Assembly (NCBI GenBank): GCA_903772945.1
Contig: CAICTM010000100.1
Coordinates: forward strand, 1 to 64,000
Origin: Seminavis robusta
Taxonomy: Eukaryota; Bacillariophyta; Bacillariophyceae; Naviculales; Naviculaceae
Length of the DNA stretch: 64,000 bases
Direction of reading: 5' to 3'
The notes under the pieces were generated by a model, which saw nothing but the letters and a program-made list of their open reading frames with translations, did no database searches and was not told the origin of the DNA. How positions within the stretch are numbered: the stretch's first letter is position 1; each line of letters opens with the position of its first letter. The position numbers and the translations under genes were made by a program. Below, piece after piece: positions 11,865-21,951 of the stretch.

Positions 11865-14042
11865 ATGACTCGGGAGAATTCAGAGCTTCATCCAGCCGCC
11901 GGTGCTACCCAACAACAGCAGCAGCTTGGTTCCAATGAAGATGCTAATGACACCGCAAACAAAGAAAATGAATGCACGCGGCATTTGGAGACTCTGGGTG
12001 TCAGTGTGTATTACTTGGAGCGCATCTTTTTGGAGGAATTAAAGGGTGCTTCCACAAATGATACACAGTCTCGTCCTCGCTCTTCCAAAATATACGAAAT
12101 TGAAAACTTAAGAGGTCCTCCTGGCATCATCCGAACCAAAGGTGCCACTGTTATATGTCCCTTGGATGGAAGAATGGGTGCTGCCTATGTCCACTGTCTA
12201 AAAGGAGAAGACTACGTTGGAGTGGCAACTCATATGCTCAGCTATTCGTGGAGCTACACGATTGGGGATATTGTGGATACTCTCTCTGATTACTGCCTCC
12301 ACAATAGTCTTGACCCAAAGAGGACCTATATCTGGATATGCTGTCTCTGCGTCAATCAACACAGGGTAGTGGAAAACTCTACCAGTACTTCTCAAAAGTC
12401 AGGAATGATAATTCCATCCCATGTCGATTTCTTCCCTATCTTTGGAGAACGGGTGCAGAGGATTGGGCATCTGTTGGCAATGATGGCTCCTTGGAATGCA
12501 CCTGTGTACATCACCAGAATCTGGTGTATTTTCGAAATCTTTACTGCTCACACCAATGGATGCACCATAGACATTGTCATGCCACCAAAAGAGAAAGGTA
12601 CTCTTGAAGAAGTGGTCGATGACAAAGGTGGCGAATTTGCACTGACTACACTCTATGGGACTCTGAGTAACACTAAAGTTGAGGAAGCCAAGGCTTCTGT
12701 GGAAAGTGACAGACTAGCCATCCTGCACCAATTGGAATCAACTGTTGGATACTCAGTGCTCAACAATCAAGTGAATGAATTGTTACGTGGATGGATGAAG
12801 GAGGTCCTTTTTCATCTAGTGAAGACAAGGGAAAACACCAACAATCTGCAGTATGTGGAATTCTGCAACAGTATTGGTATGATTTTTAGGGGGAATGGAG
12901 AGCAGGATGCAGCCAAAAAGCTCCACCAGGATGCTGTGGCGATTTCTGAAGCCAACCTGGGCAAGAATCATCCTGACACTGCTCAATCTTACAACTATCT
13001 GGGCTCTGTTCTAGTTGATATGGGTGATTATGAAGGTGCGCTATCAAACTTCAAGGAAGCTCTTGCCATGAGAGTTGCAATACTGGGCAATGATCATGCT
13101 CATTTTGGAAACACCCTCAACAATATTGGTGGTGCATTGAAGGCTAAGGGTGACTATGACGGAGCCCTATTAAAACACAAGGAAGCACTTTCCATCTTCG
13201 AGTCAGCATTGGGCAAAAAGGATCTCTCAGTGGCAACTACCTACTTGAGTATCGGTTCTGTGCAGGATGCAATGTGTGACTTTGAAGGTGCTTTGTCCAG
13301 GTTTGAGGAAGTACTTGCCATTAGACTGTCAGTGTTGGGTAGGGATCATCCTGAGACTGCTGAATCCTACAACAAGATTGGCGGTGTGATGTATGCAAAG
13401 GGGGACTATGAAGGTGCTTTGGCAAAGTTTAAGGAATGCCTTTCTATCCAAGAATTCGTACTGGGAAAGAACCATTATGAAACAGCCAGCAGCTACAACA
13501 ATATTGGAAATGTTCTCTATGCCAAGGGTGACTATCGTGGTGCTTTGTTGATGGACAAACAAGCACTTATCATCTTCCAGTCAACATTGGGCACAAGTCA
13601 CCCCTTGGTAGCAACAAGCTACAACAATGTGGGGCTTGTAATGATGAAGATGGGTAACTATCAAGGTGCCTTGGAGAAATTCAAGCAAGCTCTGGAAATG
13701 CGACTGCCAGTATTAGGCAAGAGTAATCCGGCGACTGCTGAATCCCACAACAACATTGGATCTGCTCTGCTTCGTCTGGGTGATTACGAGGGTGCTTTGT
13801 TGAAGCACAAGGAAGCTCTTTCACTTCGAGAGTCGGCATTGGGCCACGAACACCATGATACTGCTCAGTCATATAATGATATTGGCATGGTGCTGTTCAA
13901 GAAAGGGGACCACAAAGAAGCCTTGTCAAGATTTAAAGAGTGCCTAGCCATCTGGGAACCCGTGTTGGGATTGGAGCATCCCAATACGAAGGCATGCCTG
14001 AAATGGATTGAAATTGTCAAGGAAACAGTACAGCATGGATAG
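11865..14042 (+). CDS. HET-like N-terminal domain fused to kinesin-light-chain-type TPRs
   Basis: The protein has 725 residues from the ATG at 11865; an upstream in-frame ATG at 11754 would add 37. After a Gln-rich leader, residues about 100-230 hold THMLSYSWSY, RTYIWICCLCVNQHRV and RIWCIFEIF. This order recalls the fungal HET domain (Y-x-W, then W-I-D-x-x-C-I-N-Q) and related TIR-like folds. Residues about 328-718 are roughly nine 42-residue repeats of the pattern LGxxHPxTAxSYNNIG-x-GDYxGAL, the TPR type of kinesin light chains, which bind partner proteins. No nucleotide-binding domain lies between the two parts. Role unknown: recognition or scaffold is inferred from the architecture. It is a single exon. 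The HET likeness is by eye and modest; the TPR call is firm. Confidence 0.85.
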   Translation: MTRENSELHPAAGATQQQQQLGSNEDANDTANKENECTRHLETLGVSVYYLERIFLEELKGASTNDTQSRPRSSKIYEIENLRGPPGIIRTKGATVICPLDGRMGAAYVHCLKGEDYVGVATHMLSYSWSYTIGDIVDTLSDYCLHNSLDPKRTYIWICCLCVNQHRVVENSTSTSQKSGMIIPSHVDFFPIFGERVQRIGHLLAMMAPWNAPVYITRIWCIFEIFTAHTNGCTIDIVMPPKEKGTLEEVVDDKGGEFALTTLYGTLSNTKVEEAKASVESDRLAILHQLESTVGYSVLNNQVNELLRGWMKEVLFHLVKTRENTNNLQYVEFCNSIGMIFRGNGEQDAAKKLHQDAVAISEANLGKNHPDTAQSYNYLGSVLVDMGDYEGALSNFKEALAMRVAILGNDHAHFGNTLNNIGGALKAKGDYDGALLKHKEALSIFESALGKKDLSVATTYLSIGSVQDAMCDFEGALSRFEEVLAIRLSVLGRDHPETAESYNKIGGVMYAKGDYEGALAKFKECLSIQEFVLGKNHYETASSYNNIGNVLYAKGDYRGALLMDKQALIIFQSTLGTSHPLVATSYNNVGLVMMKMGNYQGALEKFKQALEMRLPVLGKSNPATAESHNNIGSALLRLGDYEGALLKHKEALSLRESALGHEHHDTAQSYNDIGMVLFKKGDHKEALSRFKECLAIWEPVLGLEHPNTKACLKWIEIVKETVQHG

Positions 14043-14831
14043 GAACATTAGATAGATGTAGCTAGCAGCAAACGAAGATGTTTCCGCTTATAGACTGTTC
14101 GTTCAAACTCTGCCGTCTATGGGGTGCAGTACTATTCTGCTGCCCCACATCCTTTCTTTTATGGTCCGCGTAGGTCCCAGCCATGAAAGAGGGACATCCT
14201 TCTACTCTACTAGTAGAGCTACCATAGCAAGCCGGAGTGGCATGCATCCCAAGTGAAGCAAAGGAAAACCTACGACCTGGCTGCATCTATGAGGCAGTCC
14301 AGGTATGTACCTACAAAGAACATTCTGAACTTTCGTAATGCTACACTGCAGTCTGGCTAAACTGGCCAGCCGACAAAACAGCAACCATGGATCGAGTGAC
14401 AAGTCGAGTGACCCCAGTCCGTTCACAGAAGCCTTTCCGTATTGGCGCCGGTACGTACCAGAACAGCTGGTGAACTGACAAAAAAGGGGTAGTTTCGGTA
14501 AATATACAAAGTTAGGGTTACCTATGTTAGTGAACTGTAACGAAGATAAATGTTTACCGCGCCTACCTGAACTGCATCTGTTGGCCGAAATGTGGCTCCA
14601 AAAAACGATTTGTCGAGTTGAAACTTGTTGCGCAACGGCGATTTTGGCCACTCCTTCACCCATTTTCTCGTTCCTCATCATCGAAGATAGAGATGGCCAA
14701 AAACTCAAACTACCACAGCAGGCTTCTGATAAAGGCCAATTGTGAAGAGGGAGAAGCGAAGCTCTCTCGGTATCACCCCCCACACATCTCCTTTCTTTTC
14801 TTCCCTGCAACTGAAACTCTCGGCATCAGCA
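14043..14831. other. Intergenic region and probable 5' leader
   Basis: No gene seen. The stretch would hold the 3' end of the TPR gene and the promoter of the sulfotransferase-like gene. An open frame runs in from upstream of the ATG at 14832 but starts with GTG, so it is treated as leader. Confidence 0.5.
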
Positions 14832-16436
14832 ATGAGCCTCCACAACCGATCTTCTCCCGTCCCTCCTATTGCGTCTTTGCAACTTTGTGAAGAGGTTAGC
14901 CTCACAGATGAGTCCGACTGTGTGAGCCATGATAAGAAACAACGAAAGAGACGGTCTGTTTGTTCCCTTCGGATAGCGTGCATGTACGTCATTGCTTTCG
15001 CTTGCCTCGCCGTGCTCAGCAATCTACCCGCGACAAGCAAGGCAGTATCCGTCTTGAAGAACAGCTATCCGAGCAATGCTGGAATATTCAGCTATCCAAA
15101 CACCGCCACCAATTCCGACAAGACAGATCAGAAGCGTCCAATTTTTGCTTTTCACGTGGGACCTCCCAAAACTGCCACAACCTATTTGCAGTATGGCCTC
15201 ACAGAATACCGTGAAGTGCTGAAGCGCGACAACTACCGCTATTTGGGACAAGTCATGTTGGATCAAGACAATATGTGGAAGCAGCACCATGGACCCATTC
15301 TCAGCATTCTCAAGGATCAAGACTGCATGCAAGCAGTCAATAAGGCCAGGTCCAAATCTGTCCCTTCTTCCAAATACCCAAAATGCTGGAAGGTGTTGAC
15401 TCAGCTACTGGCGCATCATCGCAAACGAAACGAATCCATCCTCATGTCGGAGGAAAACTTTTCAATAAAATATTCGAGCATGTTGAATCTTGAGCGAACC
15501 AGTGTCGATTGGAAAGCTCTGGCAGATCTTCTCCGTGAACAGGACTGGGAGCCTCTCATTATCGTGGGTTATCGTAGGTTTTCCGAGATCTTGCCCTCGG
15601 CAAAGCAACAGTGGGATCGGGAAATTCTTTGGGAGTGGCCTTCTGGCAAAGCCAAGCGCAGGCCCAAGGACGACCAAACCCCTTACGACGATGATGATGC
15701 CTGGCGCCGTCCGGCACCGATCTTCCCCAAAATATTGGACGATCCCAGATTGGGATCCAACAGCTATTTCTCCAAGGCAGAGCACGAGAGCGACGAGTAC
15801 GTTAGTTGGTCCTACACCGATCACCTGGTCAAGACAATATCACCCTACTTGCCCGTCCGAATGCTCAACATGCATCAACAACATCTACCGGAAATGGATC
15901 TGCGAACGTACTTTGTCTGTCATGTCTTGCCCTATGCGCACAACACCTGTGAGGAGTCGAAAAAGGATTCCCTACAGCTCGCTGCCTCCTCCAAAGAACC
16001 TCGCAATAAAGGGCAGCCCGACTTTTACTACGATTCGCTGGTCGTGGCGGCGGCTGAACGAGGGTGGATTGACGTAGAGAAGATTGATCGCTACATTGCC
16101 AATGAGGCATTGAAGGCCGCGTCTATCGACCACCTCCTTGTCTTGGACTGTCCAACAGCAGAGCAACTACAGCCCGTTTTGGATGCGTCGTTGGCCAAGG
16201 AAGTTGCACTGTGGGGAAGTGCCATGGCGGAACGCTGGAAGCAAGATCATATCCGAGCCTTCAATGAACATCTTTCGGATTACTGTGGGATCGACGTTCA
16301 AGCCACTTTGCCCAAACTAAGAAGTCTCTTTTCCAGTAGGAAGTATGGTAGATTGGTAAAGGAGGCGGTGAGAATAGAGGAGGAGGAAGAAAAGGACAAC
16401 ACACACGATCCTGAGGAGGGAAGTGGAGACAGGTGA
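14832..16436 (+). CDS. Sulfotransferase-like type II membrane protein
   Basis: The protein has 534 residues from the ATG at 14832. A short cytosolic basic stretch (KKQRKRR) is followed by a membrane segment near 41-63, the layout of Golgi type II enzymes. FHVGPPKTATTYLQ near 106-120 matches the 5'-phosphosulfate loop of PAPS-dependent sulfotransferases, and VGYRRFSEILPSAKQ near 244-258 occupies the place of the 3'-phosphate-binding motif. The C-terminus is a highly charged Glu/Lys tail. The family is large and divergent in diatoms; the acceptor cannot be read from sequence, and a glycan or polysaccharide of the secretory route is only inference. A P-loop kinase-like fold without sulfotransferase activity remains possible. 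Confidence 0.7.
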   Translation: MSLHNRSSPVPPIASLQLCEEVSLTDESDCVSHDKKQRKRRSVCSLRIACMYVIAFACLAVLSNLPATSKAVSVLKNSYPSNAGIFSYPNTATNSDKTDQKRPIFAFHVGPPKTATTYLQYGLTEYREVLKRDNYRYLGQVMLDQDNMWKQHHGPILSILKDQDCMQAVNKARSKSVPSSKYPKCWKVLTQLLAHHRKRNESILMSEENFSIKYSSMLNLERTSVDWKALADLLREQDWEPLIIVGYRRFSEILPSAKQQWDREILWEWPSGKAKRRPKDDQTPYDDDDAWRRPAPIFPKILDDPRLGSNSYFSKAEHESDEYVSWSYTDHLVKTISPYLPVRMLNMHQQHLPEMDLRTYFVCHVLPYAHNTCEESKKDSLQLAASSKEPRNKGQPDFYYDSLVVAAAERGWIDVEKIDRYIANEALKAASIDHLLVLDCPTAEQLQPVLDASLAKEVALWGSAMAERWKQDHIRAFNEHLSDYCGIDVQATLPKLRSLFSSRKYGRLVKEAVRIEEEEEKDNTHDPEEGSGDR

Positions 16437-17617
16437 CGGAGCCTGAACTGCCGTACAAGCAAATGAAAGTGAAAGGTGTAAACCTAGACATGGACTATTG
16501 TATCACAATAATGCAGCAGCCACTAGTTTGCAAGGCCTTGAACGCCAGGGCCAACTGAGCTCCCCGCCACACTGGATTTCTTGCTTCATTAGCCGTGGCA
16601 GCATACCTTGACCCAAACAAGTCAGTCAGGTAGCAGTGTGACAGCCTCTGTGTCCCATTGAAAAACTCTGTCAACCTCCCTTGCTACCTAAATACATGTA
16701 GACCCAGAAGCTTGCTCACACTAGCTATCTACTAGGAGTGCGAGAATAACTGTGCACACCCATCAGTGCACTTGGCTTGCACAATGCACCTCCAGCTAGC
16801 GCTCAGCTACATCACTCCTGAATGATTCAATCTCTACGTATCTGTCTAGCCAGCATGTAATGGTAACCAGCAGTATCGTGTACTCAGAGTAGCCCTTGAG
16901 ATAGCTCCGCCAGCAGACCGAACAGCATCTTCGGTCCATGATGGCCAAACCCTTCCCATGCGATACAAATGCGTAATCGGCACGTTCTTGGGGGTGTAAT
17001 TGCTTTCAGCTTCCAGGTGTCAGACCAAGTTGGTTTGTCACGAAGAGGAAGAAGCCAACGCATCACCAACAACTTGATGTGGAGCGAATTTCATTGCCGC
17101 CAATGGAGAACTCGGGATTGTAAAGTTCGCAGAAAAAGATACCTTTGTTCGCTTCGGATCTTGGCCATTGGTGGCCAATGATATTTTGCTGGTACGGAAA
17201 CTTGTACCGTACCTGGTAGCAACCAGGTCCGTGCGAGGGTACGATGGTAACATCTCCAGAGAAGCATAGGAAACGAGTTTGCTTGTGTCAATGGTAGAGA
17301 GGAACACTACAGCTACGGGTTCAAACTTTCTCGTTGCAAGCAGTCAAGCCGGTCTCCTAATGTACCTTGCTGGAAGTTGAGAACCTTGCAATGAGTCGAG
17401 TCGAATCACTAATATTGCTACCAATAGCAAGAAATCGTAATCACATTGTTGTATTAGTCATCTTGGAAGTTGGGGCACAGGGTTTTACTTTCAAAGGAAC
17501 AGTAGGAACAATAAACACAAAAAGGTTCCCATCTGTAGAGCAAATTGCTTGGGTTGGAGGAAATCCGACGGGTACACAGAAACACATTCATAGCATCCAT
17601 CCGTCTGGACTAGCTTG
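16437..17617. other. Intergenic region, no gene seen
   Basis: About 1.2 kb between two genes whose 3' ends face each other. Open frames of 60-90 codons overlap each other on both strands, which argues for chance. No repeat longer than a few bases stands out. Confidence 0.5.
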
Positions 17618-18715
17618 CTAGCAGTCAGAGGAAGCAGAAAGCTGACAGAGGGCAGCCACGGCCGCAATGACAGCACCCGTCCCGGCGACAGGAACGTTGC
17701 GTGGAGCAGCTTGGCCCGTGGTGGCACTGGTACAACTAGATGCTGATGATCGTCTCTCCATCGTAGTATCGTTCTGCTCAGGTGGTTGCAACGACACACA
17801 CGGTGGATCTTCAGATGCACTTAGCAACGATGGCACGGGAGAAGAAGATGCAGTCGAGCATTGCGTGCTGTTTGGCTTGCGCCAAGACTCGTGAGGTTGA
17901 TCCCATGGTGCAGCTTCTGTAATCAAAGCCGAGTAAGGTTCGGATGGTTTTCGCGTCGATGCTCGTTTGCGCTTTTTCTTGTTGGGGGAGAGTAGGTTGG
18001 CCTTGGCCTCTTTTCTATCTATCCGTAGATTGGCTTCCTCTACCAAACTCTTCAAGCGTTCTCGGTTTTCTTCCAACCTCAGAAAGACATTCTCACCAGC
18101 ATCCAAACGTTTCAAGACTTTCTGAGCGTGGCTTTTAATTTGAACCAGAGATCTGTTGGTTATCGAATGAAATAAGGAGAATGAGAATGCAAAATGTGAG
18201 ATCATACATCAAGATAACGACCAACGAGACGTGGGTATCAAGGGGTATCATCCAAGAGTTGCGTACCTGTCTGGCACATAGGCACTGATCTTCTTCCATC
18301 GTCCCTTCCCAAAGACACTCAAGCCGTAGAGGAACAAGAGTTTCTCGTCGAGGGACCACCGTCCAGACTTGGCATTGTTGATGGGCTTTTGCTCCGATGC
18401 TGCCATGGTACTCCCACTGGATGTGGTTGGTATTGATAATGATGATGTGGATAAGTTTGAAAGATTGGCAGCTACCACAGTTTCTGTGGGAATGGAACAG
18501 GATGACGACAGTGTATCATTGGTAGACGGGTGTGCTTGCTGGTGTTGCATCGGCGCCTCCACGTGCTGGGTGCCGAGTCTCGCCTTCTTGCGAAGGTGAT
18601 TTTCCACCTCCAAATAGCTACTGGCTGCTACATGTACTCTCTCACCAGCCACTTGACTACAACTTCCAATACTGACACCCTCTTGGTTCATTGTCTTGGT
18701 TATAAAGGCTACCAT
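17618..18715 (-). CDS. SHAQKYF-class MYB-related transcription factor
   Basis: Two exons (18267-18715 and 17618-18152) flank a 114-nt GT-AG intron and give 327 residues. The single MYB repeat spans about 118-165: GRWSLDEKLLFLYGLSVFGKGRWK, then ISAYVPDR joined across the intron to SLVQIKSHAQKVLKRL. The third-helix SHAQK is the hallmark of the CCA1/REVEILLE-like or I-box-binding-like class that binds DNA as one repeat; here the usual SHAQKYF ends in SHAQKVL. The intron falls inside the repeat just before helix 3. Residues after the repeat are basic (KKKRKRAS, probable nuclear signal) and then Ser/Pro-rich. A second ATG lies 24 nt downstream of the chosen start, but the first sits in the better context (gccATGG). 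Targets are unknown. Confidence 0.85.
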
Positions 18716-19703
18716 GGCTTTGCTGTATACCTACCACAAAAAGATACCTTGGTCGGTGGAATGTGTTCAGCCAGTTGATTGCCTATTTCGACTGAGAATC
18801 TTTCGTTGCGAAGTGGGCGGTCTTGAGCCCAAAGATACCTTCTTGCCACACGAGAATGTCTTCCAACAATGACACATCCCCCCTCATTCGTGCCCAAATT
18901 CGCTTGATTGACACTTGGAGAGAAGACGGCGAAACTGTTCGGGTGACGAGGACAGTCTTCCAGCTGGACATTCATTGTCATCCACCCAATCAGTGTGATG
19001 GTCTCCGTTTCAACGCGATTCTGTGATTTTTACACGGACTGTGGTTGGCTGCAATGCCCCTCATCAATGTCCGATCAAACCAAAGCATCATGACGCGCAG
19101 CTGCCAATCGAAAGAAGCTGTCAGCCTTCTTCGCGAACGCAAAATCTGAAAACTGGCAAGTGTGCGTGCAAACTAAAATCTCGACTCCCACCGATGACAC
19201 AGCTCCGTGGCGGGCTGTCAAAACCTGCGCCATTCTTTGCATGGACAACCCAGCTGCTTCCTCTCTCGCAATTCCCATCTCATACCCCTCTACTGTCTTC
19301 TACAGAAAAAGCTTGCCAGCCAACTCCATAGCTAGCTAGTTACCGGTAGCTGCAGATTAGAGTCTCGCAGTTAGGATGCAATGATGTTTGGATTGCAAGA
19401 TCCTGGGCTCCGTCTTTGCAGCCCATAATTGTGGATCTTCTCCGCCGCCTTCTCAGCCCATACCGGTACGGTACTATAACGTATCGACTACTAGGTTATT
19501 GACCGTTGGCTGCACTGGACTGTACCGTAGCATGCAACATGAATATCTAGGCTAGATTCATGGCTCCTGCAGGCAACATCTCAACCAGAGAGATGTTCCC
19601 AGCTTGCCAAATCCGCTCATCAAATAAATGGACAACCCCATTGCTTCAGACCCCCTTCCAGCCTGGAACAGCACACCAATGACACTTCCATCTTGCTGTC
19701 TAC
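18716..19703. other. Intergenic region with palindromic TACCGGTA motif
   Basis: Promoter side of the MYB gene and 3' side of the next gene. Short overlapping frames only. It contains AGCTAGCTAG (about 19331) and TACCGGTACGGTAC (19461-19474), two motif types that recur in intergenic DNA across the window. Confidence 0.45.
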
Positions 19704-21128
19704 TTACTTGCGTGTTTTCTTTTTCACATATCGAGAAGGCTGAATCCGCGTGCTGATTCCCCGTTTGCGTCCTCGGCGAACCTTTCCATTTTCATGGTTT
19801 TGAACGGCAATCAGAGACCAGTTCCCAGGTGCTTCGCTCAAAAGTCCATACAGTACATTGATGTTTTCACCAGGCAAGCCTTTGTAGCTGGAGCGATCGT
19901 TCTTGGCAGAAATGAGGATATCCGCGTAGGCACATCCTAGTTGACGCATCTTGCAGCGACCTGCTTTGTTCAGAGTGGTGAAATGTTGTATCTGTGGTGG
20001 TGTAGCTTCCCCGCTAAAGCAGTCTAGAACAGTGAGCGCAGTGTTATGGTCCCGAAGGCAGGCTCCCAAAGCAGACACTTCACGGGATGTTGCCCCCCTG
20101 AGACTATCCCACTGAAAGGTGGTTAGGGTCTTGTGAGTCTTCAATCCTTTGGCAATGACAACCAAGTCAATATCTGCATCGCAAGTAATGTACAACTCTT
20201 TCAAGCTGGGAGCATGTTGCAACAGTTTGAAGATTGATTCTGTTGCACTTGCTTTGACAGCCGGTGGAACTGCATGGTCACGGCGGTAGGAATTCAGCCG
20301 ACGCCGCCAGGAGGCATACTGGTGCAAATGCTGCGCTTGCAAACCTGGTGTGTTTTGTTTTCCACTGAAAGCCATAGAACTAAAGGTGGGCCCATTTGCT
20401 TGCCCAAGTGAGATATGATGGACCCAGGAATAGTTTATATGTTGCAGCAAGGAACCCACAGAAGGCTTTGACAGATTGGGAATATTGACGCTGTTGAATC
20501 TTCCACGACGGCCTCCTGAATGGGCTTCCGAGTTGAATATGAAAACTGTAGAATCAGCAATTTCCAAGTGAAAATGAATCATCTTGGGATCATTGCCAAT
20601 GTTGGACAAGCCCTTGTGTAATGCGCGAAGCCAATAGTTCACGTAGCGTACACTGGGAACTTTGACAGAAAACTTGGCACTGTGCTTGATGTGCAAGATG
20701 GTCAAAACGAGCGCATTCATCAATAGCGTTTGTTGCATTACTTTGCTATCATCGGCAATAGGAGGGAAAATTACCTCCACGAGAGCAGGGTGCAATCCAC
20801 CAATGCTGCGACCTTTGGGCTCAGTGCGAGCGACAAGAGGAGGTTCATCTTTGGGTTCCTTTGGGCATGCTTTCATAAATTCCAACAATTTTTCACTGCT
20901 AACCATCCCCTGATTCATGAGGTACACAAAAGGAATGCTGCTCTTGTTGTCGCTCCCGGCATTTGATTCCGCCGGAAAGGGGACCCAATCAAATGCAAAC
21001 ATAGGATGTGCTTGCAGGAACCAAAAAATTTCCAAGGAGAGGGCTTCATTCACCTTGGGGTTGCCCGTGTTGTCTGGAGAGCAGAGTTTCTTCACTAGCT
21101 CTTTGATTTTGATCTTTGGGTCGGTCAT
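19704..21128 (-). CDS. Diverged LRR-like protein with basic tail, function unknown
   Basis: A single exon encodes 474 residues from an ATG at 21128. The first 280 residues match nothing I know. Residues about 290-375 have the spacing of ribonuclease-inhibitor-type leucine-rich repeats (LLQHAPSLKELYITCDADID, then GLKTHKTLTTFQW, then CLRDHNTALTVLDCF). The segment near 380-440 (TLNKAGRCKM, then NINVLYGLLSEAPGNW) resembles the end of many diatom LRR proteins. The last 25 residues are Arg/Lys-rich (RRGRKRG, KKKTRK), a likely nuclear signal. No signal peptide or membrane segment. Its start faces the MYND-SET gene about 820 bp away. Recognition or scaffold role is inference. Confidence 0.75.
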   Translation of the reverse strand: MTDPKIKIKELVKKLCSPDNTGNPKVNEALSLEIFWFLQAHPMFAFDWVPFPAESNAGSDNKSSIPFVYLMNQGMVSSEKLLEFMKACPKEPKDEPPLVARTEPKGRSIGGLHPALVEVIFPPIADDSKVMQQTLLMNALVLTILHIKHSAKFSVKVPSVRYVNYWLRALHKGLSNIGNDPKMIHFHLEIADSTVFIFNSEAHSGGRRGRFNSVNIPNLSKPSVGSLLQHINYSWVHHISLGQANGPTFSSMAFSGKQNTPGLQAQHLHQYASWRRRLNSYRRDHAVPPAVKASATESIFKLLQHAPSLKELYITCDADIDLVVIAKGLKTHKTLTTFQWDSLRGATSREVSALGACLRDHNTALTVLDCFSGEATPPQIQHFTTLNKAGRCKMRQLGCAYADILISAKNDRSSYKGLPGENINVLYGLLSEAPGNWSLIAVQNHENGKVRRGRKRGISTRIQPSRYVKKKTRK

Positions 21129-21951
21129 GGTGTGTTTGCTTTGGTTTGTTCAGGTTGTCTGTTATTCTGCGGCTTCGCGGCTTCTGCTTCCGACGTGAAG
21201 ATAATGCGAGAGGACAAAGGTCCCATTTTGCCACTTTGTGAGTTGCGGGAAGCGTCGGCGTCTTAAGACTATCAGTACGCCTCCCTTGATAATAAGTTAC
21301 TTTTGATCACAACTAGTCTAAGCAAGTGTACCGTCACAGCTGTGGGATCCTGGCTGCGTAACGAATGACAATTACCTTTTAAAACTTATAGTCTAATGGA
21401 AGGCAGTAGTGTGAGACAGTTCCACTCTGAAGCACCGGTACATCGTACCGGTACCTCTTTCTTTCAAAGCATGCCTTTTGATGAAGCAAAACTGGTTTTG
21501 ACCTGAGCCTAGGCCTGAGGAGGCAGAAAACCTTGTCCTTTGGAGCCTGTTTCAGGGCATTTTTGTGTGGAAATGTTGTTGTGTCATCTCTTGGTACCAG
21601 CACCGTACCAGTTATCTGTACCAGGTAGCTTCTGTGTAAAAGAAAAGAGGTCTCGCTAAGGACAGGTAGCGTCTTTATAACTCCACAGGCGATGGCAAAT
21701 ACCAGGTAATATTCTAAATGTCTCTGAATCGAATGAATCATTCAATCTCACGGACACGTTAGCCGCACATTCTTAAATACAAGGTAAACGCTTGAATAAA
21801 TGAAGATCGCATTGTCGATTTTACATTTTAAAAATCTTCATTTTGCTTGAATTGCCTTGTAAAAAAGATATTTTCCGAAATGAAAGCAAAAAAATAATCC
21901 TGGCAAGATATCTTTCTCAATCTTTGACCATGGGCCGTGGTTCCAAAAACC
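21129..21951. other. Divergent intergenic promoter region
   Basis: About 820 bp between the starts of the LRR-like (-) and MYND-SET (+) genes. CACCGGTACATCGTACCGGT near 21433-21452 is an imperfect palindrome of the TACCGGTA family. No gene is supported here. Confidence 0.45.

Noticed and set aside
14742-14831. N-terminal extension of the sulfotransferase-like protein
   Set aside because: The extension opens with GTG; the ATG at 14832 leads into a normal type II anchor.
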